Assembly (NCBI GenBank): GCA_032871835.1 | Contig: CM065301.1 | Location: 19,919,291 to 19,983,290, forward strand | Origin: Dipteronia dyeriana | Taxonomy: Eukaryota; Streptophyta; Magnoliopsida; Sapindales; Sapindaceae | Direction: 5' to 3' | Length of the DNA: 64,000 nt | Shown here: piece by piece, positions 24,576 through 36,779 of the stretch | Position numbering within the stretch: position 1 is the stretch's first letter | How the letters are laid out: each line of letters begins with the position of its first letter | Translations under genes and position numbers: made by a program | The notes under the pieces: generated by a model | Told to the model about the DNA's origin: nothing | The model's input: only the letters and a program-made list of their open reading frames with translations | The model's database searches: none

Positions 24576-27500
24576 GAAAATTGCAGCTATACCAGAGTGA
24601 CCCTCATGGCCTCATGGTATTCACCATATCTCTAACCTCATATATTATTTTTTTCCTACCTTGCCCTTAGCCTCCTGTAGTGTGCATCAAAATGGCCTAC
24701 CATTATAACAAGTGAACTGTCTCAATAAGCTGGATGGTAGGACATTCGCAACTTATTGATTGCATAGTCCTGGAGATACGACATCAACAGGTTGTCAATC
24801 TATATTGCTTTGGAAGGATTTCGTCCTCTTACAGTCTAGTTAGGCCCTTTTTACTCTTGTACAACAGAATAAACTTATGGAGTTTCCTTACCAGCTGTTG
24901 GCTTTGATTAGAGATATGTGTATGACAACTCGTGTTTAAGATGTTCGGCTCAATCACTTGTTTTTCTCTGGCAGATATGAGCATTGACTTCTCTTCTTGG
25001 TCATTGTTGGTTGAGTTGTTAAATAACATTAAGATCTCAGTTGAAGATCCAATGCAAGGAAGCATGTTATTAGCCTCAAAGGAGGCATATTGTTTGTGAG
25101 GGTTGTAATTTTTTTTTTTTTTTTTTTGTAGTTATGCTTTCTCTCAAGCAGAGTAATAGAAAAGTTCTCATAAATCTGTTGGTATATTCTTTAACTGAAG
25201 TGATGGTGGAGGTGATCATTTCTAAAATTTATATCATCATAATGATCATATTGTCTGATATTATGTTAATACTTTCGGTGGTTTTGTGAAAGGTGATTAG
25301 GAGTTGATCAGACCTGATTTTGTTGAGAATTAGGAATTATAGGAACTAAATAGTTGGTTTAGTATATATAAATTTTAAACACTAATCATGTGATAACATA
25401 GGGTTAAAATGGAAACAAAGAAGATTAATCAGTTGAAACAGAGGACCAATTGCATGGAAAAGGCGGTCAATCGGGTTAAGAAAGAAGATATTTAAGGTTC
25501 TAAGCGAATTAAATGCTATTTAATATAGAATTCATCATATGGAGGGTATTTTGTAACTATTTAATTTTCAAATATATACATTATATTAGCATAATTGTAA
25601 ATCTATAATGCCGCCATATCTCTGTCTTTTCTCTCTCTCTCTCTCATTGTCTCTCTTAACCTTTTCAATCTTTTCTTTCTTTTAAATATATTATATAAAG
25701 CTTAACTGCTGAAATTTAAATTATTTGATTTGTTTCCTAACTCAATTCATCACCAGCTTCTGTCTATTAGAGATGAACTTTTTGAGACATTCAGGAAGAG
25801 GCACAAAGGTATGATGGACCTTGAAGAAGTGCAGCTGACTTCTAATTCTCTGCATAGGTTAAAGTCCGACTTTCATCATTTTTTTTCCCGGTTGAATATT
25901 AGATACTAAAGACTGCTTATGCAAACATTGTATTCTACTTTAATCAAACAGATTTTTCTTCTTTATGAGATTATCCACTGAAACAGTTTTGTTTAGCGAA
26001 GCTGTCCAGGCAAAGAAAGCTGCCTTAGATGAAGCAATCATATGTTGAATGCCCTTTCACAGAAATGAAACCTGTGATCGTTTCATTGCTCTGTAGCTTA
26101 TATCGTACTTGCAGTCTTAGTTATGCTCCAACACCTCTCTTCTTCACCCTAGTTCTTCTACAAAACAAAGTTTATATGATTGGTGAATTCTTATCGCAAA
26201 GGAACTATTTGTCGCATGTGATTGGCCTAGGATTAAGGACTGGTTGATCATTTTAATTGCACATAATGAAGGATCAACTATAACTACACATAATATGTCA
26301 TCTATCAGGGGTCAACTAATTATACTCGAAACACTCTAGCCATGTGATTGCTGAAAAGAATCTTACACAAATCTTGATTTTCTCTCTGGCTCTAATGGAA
26401 ATGTATGACAATAAACTTTTATATGATCAGCCGCAATAGTTAATTTTTCTGTGTAGAAAGTAGATTTTTTTTTTGAATGAAAATTAGTTCTTTATCTGTA
26501 ATAAATTATGACTAAATTGAATTTTCCTTATATTTCCACTTTTAAAACTTATAGCATGAAATGTACCATCTATTTCTTATGCTTCTCTAGAGATTTAACC
26601 CTTTAAAAACCCTGAACGGTATGAGTGGATCAACTTTTCCATCTATCACCTTCAAAGTCTGTCTCTTTGTACTGTACATGTAATTGATATCTAGAACTAC
26701 AACATTAAAAGTACCAGGTTTTTGACTTTGACACCTTCTTTGAGGACCAAATAATCTTCCAGTCCACTTATATGTAAGTTCAGTCCCTGTAACTCCCCAC
26801 TAAAATCCCACTTTAGCTTCTGCTACCTGTTAGCCTTGGAAGTATGGATAGTAAGATTAACATGAGATCTGTCGGCAAGCTCAGAGTTAACCTTTATTTT
26901 TTTAACCAAAAAACTCCCAACAGTTGTGTTCCCATCCCACTTCCAGAGTCATAGCTATAGAGCCTAAGGTAGGACCAGGTCAGACATGAGACACTAAAAT
27001 TTTCAGCTGGCTTTTTTTTTTCTTCCCACAAGATAAGTTCCTTTCTGCCCATGTACCCCACGACGATGTGCAATGAAACAAAGCTGACTGGTTTTTGCAA
27101 ACAATAGGTGTGGTTCTATTTATCAACCATTGCAGTTTTTCCTTGGAAACCTGGATATCATGCTTTTTGTCCAAAATTGATTCGTTGAAGCCTGTATTTT
27201 GTATGGTTTTTTAAGTATAGCTTTTATAGAATTTTTAATAGTAGAGTCTAGCAAAAAACTGTTAATTATTTTGTTCTCATTTCCTGTTAGTTGATTTATT
27301 TCCATTTGTAGATACACTTTTAAATAGATCATTTGCTTTGTAGCATAACTGACTATAAATTTCTTTTGACAGTAATGCATCACAAAAAAGGGCTTTCGAT
27401 TTTTTTTTTAATATGTAACAGCACACTATAATAAGGGTTTTGTTGTGAAAATAGGGGTTTGATAAAATGGTGGCTAAAGTTCTTTAATAGAACTGTTATT

Positions 27501-29410
27501 ACATAAAGTATTTTTTTGATATAAAAACGGTATGGTGGAATTTGTAAGTGTTTAGCGTAGCTCAATCAAATCAATTAAATCTCAAATCTTAAACAAATCA
27601 ATGAAATCTCAGATCTTAAACTAGGTAGGGGCTTGCTATGTAGAATAAATTTTGCTGTTTGCTTTGTCAAATGCCCTACTCTTAGTGAACTGCTTGGGAA
27701 ATGGTACTTTTTTTTAATTTTATTTTTTATTTTTTGTACTGTTTTCAATACTCCCATCCATGTAATTTTCAGTCTACAATTTCCTCAGTTCCCACTATTT
27801 AAAAATAAATAAATAATGTTTTCTAGTTGTGGGAGGGCATTATGCGGAAATGTCTACTGCGTTTTTACTCTGTAATATGCCACAATACATGGTCTTCCCC
27901 TTGGAAGTTGTATGATAACTGTTCTCAAGTATCTGTTTCATGTTACATTCCCGGTCATACATGGAGCATGCATTGTCTTGTTGTATTTATCTATTTTATA
28001 TCTCTGCTATGACATACAAACATGTTTGACCTATCTTGAGCTTGATCTCCATCGAATCTTAACATGTTTATTCTCCATGGTATGCAGGATGTTATTGGCT
28101 TTTAGTGAGCACACAAAAGGTCAAAAGTTCCCAGAGAATGCATCAGACCAGGAATTGCTTGAAATAGTTATGTCAAGGTGGGCTCTTCCTTTGTTTCTAA
28201 TTGCAGCCAAGTGCTTAAAGAAATTTTGTTGACATAGTTATGTCTAGCAGTTAGGAAGGGGTTGTAATTGGCAGTCAGATCAAAATTCTCCACCACATGC
28301 ACATACAGCACACTTAGTTTACTGATAGAATGTCAATACTCAAACATCCCATGTGTTGCTGTTTGAAGTACTCTTGCTTCTTGTCATTTAAACTACTGAT
28401 GTTATGTTATTTTGAATGTAGGTATGAAAAAGAATTAATGCATCCTATTCAAAATCTTTTAAGTGGCGAGCTTGCTCGTGCTTTGCTCATTCAGGTAAAG
28501 TAAGCTACATTGCTGCTTTCCAAATTTGTAGCCGCTTACAGTTTGTTTATGTAATAATTAGTTTGTGCACTGCAGGTTCAGAAGCTAAAATTAGATATTG
28601 AGACGTGAGTTCCTCGAACTGGTATTCTTTGATAGATATCAAATTTTAATGATATTTAGTTGATTCATAAGTTGAGGACCCGATGATATTTATCTGTGCA
28701 GGGCAATGCTTGAACTGAATCAGATTCTCAGAGCAAATGAAATTAACTTTGCTATTTTAGCTGCCTTACCAGCATTCTTTCTTTCTCTTTTCTTGCTCAT
28801 GTTGGTGCGTGCATGGTTTAAGCAGGTAAGAGAGCAGTGGAACTAATTTAATATATTTGAAGTTAATTTGTTCAAGTTTTTTTTATATCTAATGTAGAGG
28901 AGGGTATATGACCACCAAGGTATGGGTCTTATTTTCTATTTTATTTATTTTTGGATGTGATGCAACATTTATTGACAATAGGGGAAAGTTTGAAGACAAA
29001 TGGACCCCTAATCAGTCACATGTTTACAAACTATGATAAAGAAAACCATACAACATGCCAAGGAAAGATGAAAATCCATTGTAAACAACACTTTTCCAAT
29101 ACCTAAAAGCTGACTTCTACGACATCCTTTAATGCTGTTGCAGCCTATCCCATAATGAAGCTAGGAGCATGATTCTCTTTGGAAGTACCTGGGGATCTTT
29201 TATTGTTTCCTAACAAATTCTGTCATATCTTTCACTGAAAATTACCCACATAGGTATGGTTTTGTGCCTAGTTACAGACATCTTGCTGTAGCTAAATTCA
29301 GCTGCTCTGATTCTGCTTTGCTCCATTTTGCACATTATGTTGCTCCACTTGAGTCAGGCATCTGTCTCTAATTCTCTTAGTCAGTGTAGTTAGCTAGTGA
29401 CAAAGATTTT

Positions 29411-29454
<44 letters not shown>

Positions 29455-32400
29455 GTGGCGTGCCATTTGAAAATGAAATGTTTTTGCAATCCTTGTATAA
29501 AATTGATATGCTTAATGGAAATTTTAATCATCTTTGAATATTTGTTTAGATCAAGAGGCTTTTGAAGAAAGGATTGGCATATTTTATTCTCCGACAAATA
29601 GATGGATTAAGAAAATATCTATACAGTATAGAAAAGTACATAAAACTCTTAACCATTAGAACTAAAAGCTTAAGTTGTTACTGTTAGGTAAGGCCTAACA
29701 ATTGTATTTATACTCACTCACACCCCTTCACTTGAAGGCCGGATTTTTGGGCCTGTCACGTGGATTGATACACTGACCCATTATACTTTGTGTTGTGATT
29801 ATATATATTTAATGAATAGAAGGGGAAATTACAATGGACTCCTTGAGGTTTGGCAGTAAGACATTAACTTGGACAAGTTTGCTTAATCTACACTCACACC
29901 CTGAAGTTACCAGACATTAGTGCTTCCGTTAAAGTGACCGACTCTGATTTTGGTAAAAAAACCCAAACTGCCCTTGTATAATAAAAGCAAAACAGATGAA
30001 TAACTTTAAAAAAAAAAAATTAAACTAAACAATACAGATTAATATATTAAAATAAATGAAAATAAATGATATATTTGAAGTGGCCTCTCCAATGGAGGTT
30101 AGGACTTAGGAGACACCAGCAACATGGCATTAAAAATTAAGAATTCAACTGCAAGTCTGCAAGTGGGATTTATACGAAGTTTGAATTTCACAAATAATTT
30201 TAGATATGAGATCTAAGGTTAATGTAGAAAAAGAAAGTGGATTCGGGTCCAAGCGAGAGGAAGGAGCAAGGGAAATGTTCCTCCACTGATGTCCTTGATA
30301 TATAAACTTTCATAACGTAAATCATTTCTATCACAACCCCAAATCACATCTATTTGAGATCCAACACTATAAACCCATCAATAACACCGCAAATTAATCC
30401 ATCTTCCAAATCCATTTCCTTTTATTGACCGTGGTGAAGCCGTGAAGGAGGCCAAGGGATGGGGCAACGTCCTTTAGTGATTCCAGTGATTTTGGTTGCA
30501 GGACCGCCAGGATGGCATGGCCTCCATGGAGATGGAGGCGTGGTCTGTAAAGGGCTCGAGAGAATCTGTGTTAGAGATGAAATAGGTTAGAATTTTGTTT
30601 TATTTATTTGTTATAAATTAGGGTAAATTATCTTATCTTTTAAATAAAAATTTAAAAGACAAAAATAACCTGCTAGTGTTTGAGGTTAACAGGCCACTGT
30701 TATCTCCAATGGGTGTGAGTGTAGATTAGGCAAACTTTTCCATTTAACTGTCTTCATGCCAAACCTTAAGGGGTCCATTGTAATTTCCCCTTAATAGAAT
30801 TGGGGTTCCTGTGATTTGAACTTGAGATTGCTAGGTCAAATTACACTATGATATCATGATTAAAGAGAACAAAATCATAAATTTTTGTTTCCTATAAAAA
30901 AATCATAAAAAATTAAAGAACAAGAACGGTTTATAGCGTGCTTTTGTGTTTTATCATTGATAGGGGTTTTTAGTCAGATGGTTTAACTATGATTGAGATT
31001 GAGATTCCTACATTAAATAACTATCATTTGCTGTTTCTGATATTAGAACTCAGTTATTGGAGAGTTAAAAAGAGAAAAGGGGGAATGGTGTATATGATGC
31101 TTTGTATTTTATAGTCTTTTAATCTTTCAACATGATTATATTTATTATAAAACATGATTTTGAAATTATATAAAAGATCCAAATTCATTGTTAGTATATC
31201 ATATTCCTAAATGCAAAAGAAAATGGGTCTCAATCTATTCATTGTTGTTTCAACCTTAAATTTTCTTTAGATTCATTGATTTCCTTTTCTATCCACTCTG
31301 ACTCTGAAGAACTTCATTGTGCTTTCTTTATTTTCTTTTTTGTTTTTAAGAAAATAGATTTCATGTAATATAGTAAATACGAAAGTTAAAGTTTGGTTTA
31401 TATATATATCATCAGTTCACCACTTTGTTTTATTTTGCTTTCTTTGGTTGTAAGGCTTTTCTTTTCTCAAGATGTGTCCATGTATATGTGTACAGTAGTT
31501 TAATATTTTATACAGTTTCTTAACATTATTCTTCATGTGAATGTTGTACTTTGCAACTCGTCCTATTGCTGGAGTTATCTTCTAGTTTTGGCCTTTTTGT
31601 TGTCTTTTTCCCCTGGCCATTTCTCTGAAATTTCTGCTTCTGTGAATCAGGATTCTAGGGCAGAGGGAAGGGGAAGAGTTGCTCGGATCCAGAGGAGGCT
31701 ACTCATTGTTGAGGTTGAGAAAAGGATTATCCAATACCAAACTTATGTTGATCAAGGACTGGTAAGAAGTCAAACTTAATTTTTTGAAATTTTTATTTGT
31801 TTGTTTTCTTTTTGTATAGATTGCGTTAATGTATATTAGATAATAGTCAAATCCAGTTGATGTGATCTTTCTTTATTGGGAGATTGGTTGTCTATATGTG
31901 CTTGCATCAGAACAATTATTGCTTTCATTCTAACTCCTTGCCTTGTTCACTTGTGCATAAACTATTTAAAGTAGATGTGTGATATCAAAATGATGTTCAA
32001 CTATAAGAAATTTATTGACTCGAAATTTTTATCTTTCCCTTATATGGTAGTAATTTTCCATTTGATTGGGAAATTTAGTTACAACTAAAAATCATTTTCT
32101 TTTGCCTGTCCATTTAGTCTTTCCATTTATCTATAAACTAATGTCAAAACTAAAGTAGATTACCAAACAAAGTTTAGTTGATGTGCTGGTTTCCGTGTCG
32201 GGAATTGTGTGAGGATGTCGTGTCTGTTATACCATAGCTAAATGTCAGTTAACAGATCAATGAAGAAGATACCATAATCCACTTATTGGACTCAAAACCT
32301 CAGCATGTTCAGGGGTTAGTGCCACTTCCACTAGAAGGTCAAGTCAATGACAATTGGGAGCCTTGTGCTTATCCAGAAGTCCATGACAAAGTGAGGGAAA

Positions 32401-34437
32401 TTCTCAATGCTAGTGATGAAGCATATGCCTTGCAGCAAACTGGAATCAAAGGTTTTTGATGTGGATGATACATTGTATTAGCACATTTGAGATGTGAGGA
32501 GGTTCACTACAGTGCCATAATTTAAAGGATGTTTGGGCTGTGAATTGTTAAAGTACATGAACTCGAGTGCCCTGTTTGATTGTGTTACCACTAGACTTGC
32601 AAATCAACTAGATCTATACAGTTTCTGAATTGAAGTTGTTTGTTGGACTTGATGGGGAAATAGGAAGTGTTGAAAGCAAGTTGATCCACTGTTGAAACGC
32701 ACGATCGGATGTGCTTGATGTCAGATAGGGGTGTATTGAAGAAGGTATAATCATTATAGGTTCATTTTGGTGAAGTGTTTGGGTGATAGAGCTAGTTAAA
32801 GTACATGGGTTGAGTGCTTAGGAAAATTGATAGTGTTTTATGTTGAGACTGTTGAAGTTTTCTTGATAGAGTCCGAGTTTTGTTGAACTGGGATCAGTTG
32901 ATGCAGGAGCACTATGCTCAGGGTCGTTGACCCCTCTGTGCCCTTAGCCAATTCACATACTTGCAGAAGCCTGGTATGATATTTTTCGATTGTGTTTAAG
33001 TACTGTTATTTTACCTTTGGAGCGTGTGTTCTGCTCACTGCATTGGAATATTGGATTGGGTAAGATTATTAAATCATATACCTAAACTTGTGCATCCCAT
33101 ATTTGGTCGAGTGAAAAAAATTGAGTGTATTTTTTCACTGAACTAACTAATCTGGTTGTCTAATACATTGTATGCTGTACTAAGTTATCCCAAGGAGGGA
33201 AAGTTTAGGTTTAGGTTGGGCTTTATTAGATAATACAACCTCATCTCTCACTTAATACTCAACAATAATAACAATGATTATAATCTTGTGTCAACAAGTA
33301 GTCAGTGTTTTAAAACTTAAAAGTGTCACATGGCTGGCATGCCTTTTAATGATATCTTGGACGGTGAAATATATCAAAGGCTGAGATTCTAGATGTCCTA
33401 AAGGCTAATAAAATAATATTCTTAACTAATTGTAAGTTGCTTTTCTTACATCCAAATAAATTTTCAGATTTAAAAATTTCTCTGATCTCTTTTATCATAA
33501 AATTTGATATTTTATAGTTGTAACTTCAATTATACCTTTTATCTTTGCTATGATATACTTTCTCAATAAACACTATATTTGTCTTCTTTGAAACTATTCA
33601 GATTCTCTCTGTTTTATGTTTCTTTCCTTGTATATTTCATTTACCTTTTTGTGATAAGATAATCTACTTTTAAGATATTAGATATATGTTTGCCTAATAG
33701 TGTCTAGGCAAGTTGTTTAGAGTTTGATCTACGTTATGGTTTCTTTTTGACAAGCTCGTTTCAGTTGCAAACTTGCATGTGTCACATCCGGACTTGCAAA
33801 CACTTTCAACATGTCATTTGTCATCGGCCATAGTATATGGATTTGAATTTTGCATAAAGAAGCAAACATGTCAATTAACAATTAACAAATTTGAGAAGAA
33901 ATTTAACTTGTTTCATTCGTTTATAAATTAGTTTCAAATTTTGATGGATATTATCCTGTTCTGAAATTCAGTCTATCCTAGTTTGTACTTGTATTGCATG
34001 ACCTTGTTGTTCAAGTAATTCTTTCTTTAACCATGAGTCGCCATTTGTTTCCCACTGCATTAAACAGGAAAAGGATGCGCAATGCATGTTGGGATTGGTG
34101 TTATACACTCTGGATCGCCTATTCCATTCTGTTGAGAGGCATGCAAAAGCAACTGGAGAATGGCAATGGTGAGTTCAATCTATCAAATACATTTTTTTCC
34201 CACTATTAGTTGATTATGCCCGCTAGGGTGTGTATTTTCATGTTGGGTATGGAGAGAGATGTGAGTCATAAAAGCTGTGAATATGAGCAAATACTAACCA
34301 GTGATACAACGAACAGTTTGAAACAGGATATTATTGATTTGGCAAAACCTGGCCTTGAGACTTCCTATAAGCTCAAGGTAACATCACGCATGGAGAGGAT
34401 GTATGACTGTTTGCTTCCTTCAGTTAGAAGGCAATAG
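21156..34437 (+). CDS. DGS1: DGS1-like mitochondrial membrane protein (NCA2 family), 14 coding exons
   Basis: Coding exons by GT-AG sites and frame: 21156-21364, 21781-21895, 21983-22186, 23292-23429, 23619-23780, 23916-24110, 25757-25857, 28088-28177, 28422-28494, 28576-28604, 28702-28825, 31651-31761, 34068-34168, 34317-34437. They total 1773 nt with every phase matching, giving 590 residues against about 600 in Arabidopsis DGS1. Recognisable segments include HNIQKNLQYWQS, SARKVYFMLCERGP, FSKLEASIGHLHAMRQ, WIREAKDSTLGFF, ELMHPIQNLLSGELAR and RVARIQRRLL. Two membrane segments are likely, in exon 6 (IGMSACSIWLV) and exon 11 (ILAALPAFFLSLFLLML). In Arabidopsis DGS1 is a mitochondrial membrane protein; a point mutation in it suppresses the galactolipid mutant dgd1, and it belongs to a lipid-trafficking complex. 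Yeast Nca2 affects ATP synthase subunit expression. The start is the ATG before EVPSQTE. Oddity: the exon 13/14 junction encodes QCLKQD where Arabidopsis has KWLRQD. Confidence 0.95.
24530..24575. repeat. (CA)n(TA)n microsatellite in DGS1 intron 6
   Basis: An uninterrupted CA run of about 32 nt is followed by a TA run. It lies in the 1.65-kb sixth intron, well away from the splice sites. Confidence 0.95.
29412..29452. repeat. (CT)n microsatellite in DGS1 intron 11
   Basis: About twenty uninterrupted CT units lie in the 2.8-kb intron 11. Confidence 0.95.
29822..30790. mobile_element. Mutator-type MITE in DGS1 intron 11
   Basis: The termini GGGGAAATTACAATGGAC... and the complement of ...GTCCATTGTAATTTCCCC form an inverted repeat of about 80 nt; both arms also carry CTAATCTACACTCACACCC in opposite senses. 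The flanks TGAATAGAA (29813-29821) and TTAATAGAA (30791-30799) are a 9-bp target duplication with one mismatch. The interior has no transposase. It interrupts no exon, and the DGS1 reading frame is unaffected if it is spliced out normally. Confidence 0.85.
32256..32459 (+). CDS. Unidentified 67-codon exon-like frame inside DGS1 intron 12
   Basis: After a TTAACAG acceptor-like site the frame reads INEEDTIIHLLDSKPQH, then VQGLVPLPLEGQ, NDNWEPCAYPEVHDKVREIL and ASDEAYALQQTGIKGF, then TGA. The amino-acid mix (Trp, Cys, Pro, Glu, His) is protein-like and unlike the AT-rich intron around it. It has no ATG near its start and a stop just upstream, so it looks like a terminal exon followed by 3' UTR-like sequence to about 32,960. 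It is in phase with the end of DGS1 exon 12, so splicing to it would give a shortened DGS1 with a new C-terminus. It could equally be a captured last exon of another gene. I do not recognise the family. Confidence 0.4.
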   Translation: MNEEDTIIHLLDSKPQHVQGLVPLPLEGQVNDNWEPCAYPEVHDKVREILNASDEAYALQQTGIKGF

Positions 34438-36016
34438 CGGTCACTTCAAGTTTTTCTTTTGGAGAAAGTCACTGTTGAAAACACAACTTTGTAAAGGCTG
34501 CAAATTTTGGTATTTACATGGTTTCCAATATTGGACAAAAAGGGATTTTCAATTTTGGTATATCATAAAGATTTGGGGATCCATTATTGTTCTAAACTTG
34601 AGTACATTGGCTTATATAAATTTAAGGTCTCTTATGGAATTATCAAATGACCAAGTTCAAAAAATGAGCAACAATGTTCATTTAAATTTGATGCGTACTT
34701 TGTTATGATTTTTTCTGTTACTATTAAGCGTCTTGATGTATGCGAAATCAGGTTAGAAAAAACTTGTGGCTTGAACAAAACTTTGAAATAAGTTGCATGA
34801 CATTTCTCTTCCTTTGTATTTTGCCGATTCTTAAATGAAAGGAGATGCTCTTAATTAATTGGATGATCTATTCCCTCTATAACAAGACATACGTGCACGG
34901 GCATAGACTTGAAGAGAATAATTTGCTTGGTTTGATGTTTAGCACTTTAGCTAATCTTTTGCATTGAAGCAAAGAGATCCTTCTTATTAAAACTACTCTT
35001 AAGATGAATAAACTAAACTCTTATAAAAAAAAAATAAAAATAAAGGAAAGAAAGGTTGATGAAGCCATGCAGGCAGCCAAAGTTGGCTTGTAAAATACAA
35101 ACCATTTTGTGCCATAGTCAACACATGCAAATCGGTGGCATATTTTACTTTGTTCGTTTCACAAGTTGTATCAAATATCAATTGTGACAATATGCCTATA
35201 TATACATTATGTGCAATTAAAACAAACTATAATTTTTAAGCAATTTATCTTTTAACGCGAATTCAATAGTTGTTACATCATCTCTATATTTTTAACTCTT
35301 TCTTTATCATATTATCTCCATATTAAAGTTGGATAATTATATTGGAGATAGATTTTTAATTTTTTAATTTTTTATTTCATGTGGCAATCAATTTTCTCTA
35401 AACACATATTTGCATCGTAAGTTTGAAGCAAATAACTTTGGATAAACCATCACTTATAAAATTCTTGTGCTCAAATTGGTTTAAATCACTTAATTTAAAA
35501 AGATAATTTTTTTTAACCTTTCACTTTATTGGAAAAGTTCTAAATCACATAAGATTTTTCTTTCAAAATTATCCTTATAAAATTAATCTATTTTCAATTT
35601 CTTATTATATGTGTACCTCATTACCTTAACATAATTTTTCTTTGAGAAAATTTTCAAAAGTAATTATAAATTTTGTTTTTAACTAAATACTGAATTTTAG
35701 GTTGAATTTGTGCCCAACCAGCAAAATATTTTCAAATGATGAGCTGATTTAGATTTATACCCACAAAGATTCTTTAATCATATCTCTATTTAATTTTTCA
35801 TGAATCATGACAAATGAACACATAAAATAATGTTGATTCTATTTTAAATATATATAACTGAATAAGGCATCTTTATTTTTTCGTTTTTAGGCAATTATAT
35901 GAGAGGGCTCTTAGACTATGCTGTTATATATTATTATTAATAAGGAGAGAAAGGAATATGCTGAGATTTTTAAAACCAAACTTGAAAGCCATCTAACAAG
36001 TGTATATATATATATA
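34438..36016. other. DGS1 3' UTR and AT-rich spacer up to the retrotransposon
   Basis: The first few hundred nucleotides are probably the DGS1 3' UTR. The rest is AT-rich with no credible gene and ends in the (TA)n tract that served as the insertion site of the gypsy element. Confidence 0.5.
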
Positions 36017-36021
36017 TATAT

Positions 36022-36709
36022 TGTTGATATGAATTCTTGATGGTCAAGGAGTCAACGATTCAAGTTAAAGAAATCTACTAAAAGATGTAGCAAAGATGAT
36101 AATAATAATGAATAGGAGAATACGTGGTAAAACTCTGGTGATCGGAGAAACAAACGTCCATGGACGGCTGCTCAAGCAACCAAGTCAAATCCAATATTTA
36201 GGTTTAAAGATTACAACACACACTCCAATCTCTCTATGTGTTTTACAAGTGTATTTATATATGGTTCTACTGGGGTTTTAATTCTTGGCGTGCAAGCCGA
36301 AGATTATTGAATTGGCTTCCTTTTCCTATTTAATGTTATTCTTTATTTAATGCAGTTGATATTGGAAAATCGGTTTGTGACAAATATCTTGGAGAAGATG
36401 TGTTTGTTTCCTCTTTAGACTCTTTCCTTATGGTTGTGTGTTTGTGGAGTTGTTGCGGTCTTCAATGACTACGTGATACTACAGTGGTTGGGAACCCTAA
36501 TTGGGGATTTTCCTTGTTTCAGCCGAGTAGGCAAGGTCCCTTACTCGACTCTCATCGACCTTTCTTGGCTCTTTGTGAGTGTTGTGCAAGTGCTAGATGG
36601 CCCGTTAATTCAGTGATTTGTACTTCTTTCAGTGGGTCTTTGGGACCTCCACTTACGTGGCACGATTAGGACATGCTGGCAGATGACGTGGTGAAGACCA
36701 TGTACAACA
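36022..36709 (-). repeat. 3' LTR of the gypsy element (688 bp)
   Basis: It starts TGTTGATATGAATTC and ends CATGTACAACA on the + strand, pairing with the copy at 45837-47482. It includes the uninterrupted target of the hAT insertion, CTCCACTTACGTGGCACG near 36,650-36,665. Confidence 0.92.
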
Positions 36710-36723
36710 ATACCCCTTTAAAT
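36710..36723 (-). other. Polypurine tract next to the 3' LTR
   Basis: On the - strand the sequence TTTAAAGGGGTAT lies directly before the LTR start TGTTG. A purine run here is the expected primer for plus-strand synthesis. Confidence 0.6.
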
Positions 36724-36779
36724 ACCTAAGCCGAGTGAATTGATTTCTTTATTATTTTTTACCCGAGTGGGCTTATCTT

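Noticed and set aside
26894..27757. Overlapping - strand frames in DGS1 intron 7
   Set aside because: No motif, no splice logic and typical intronic composition.
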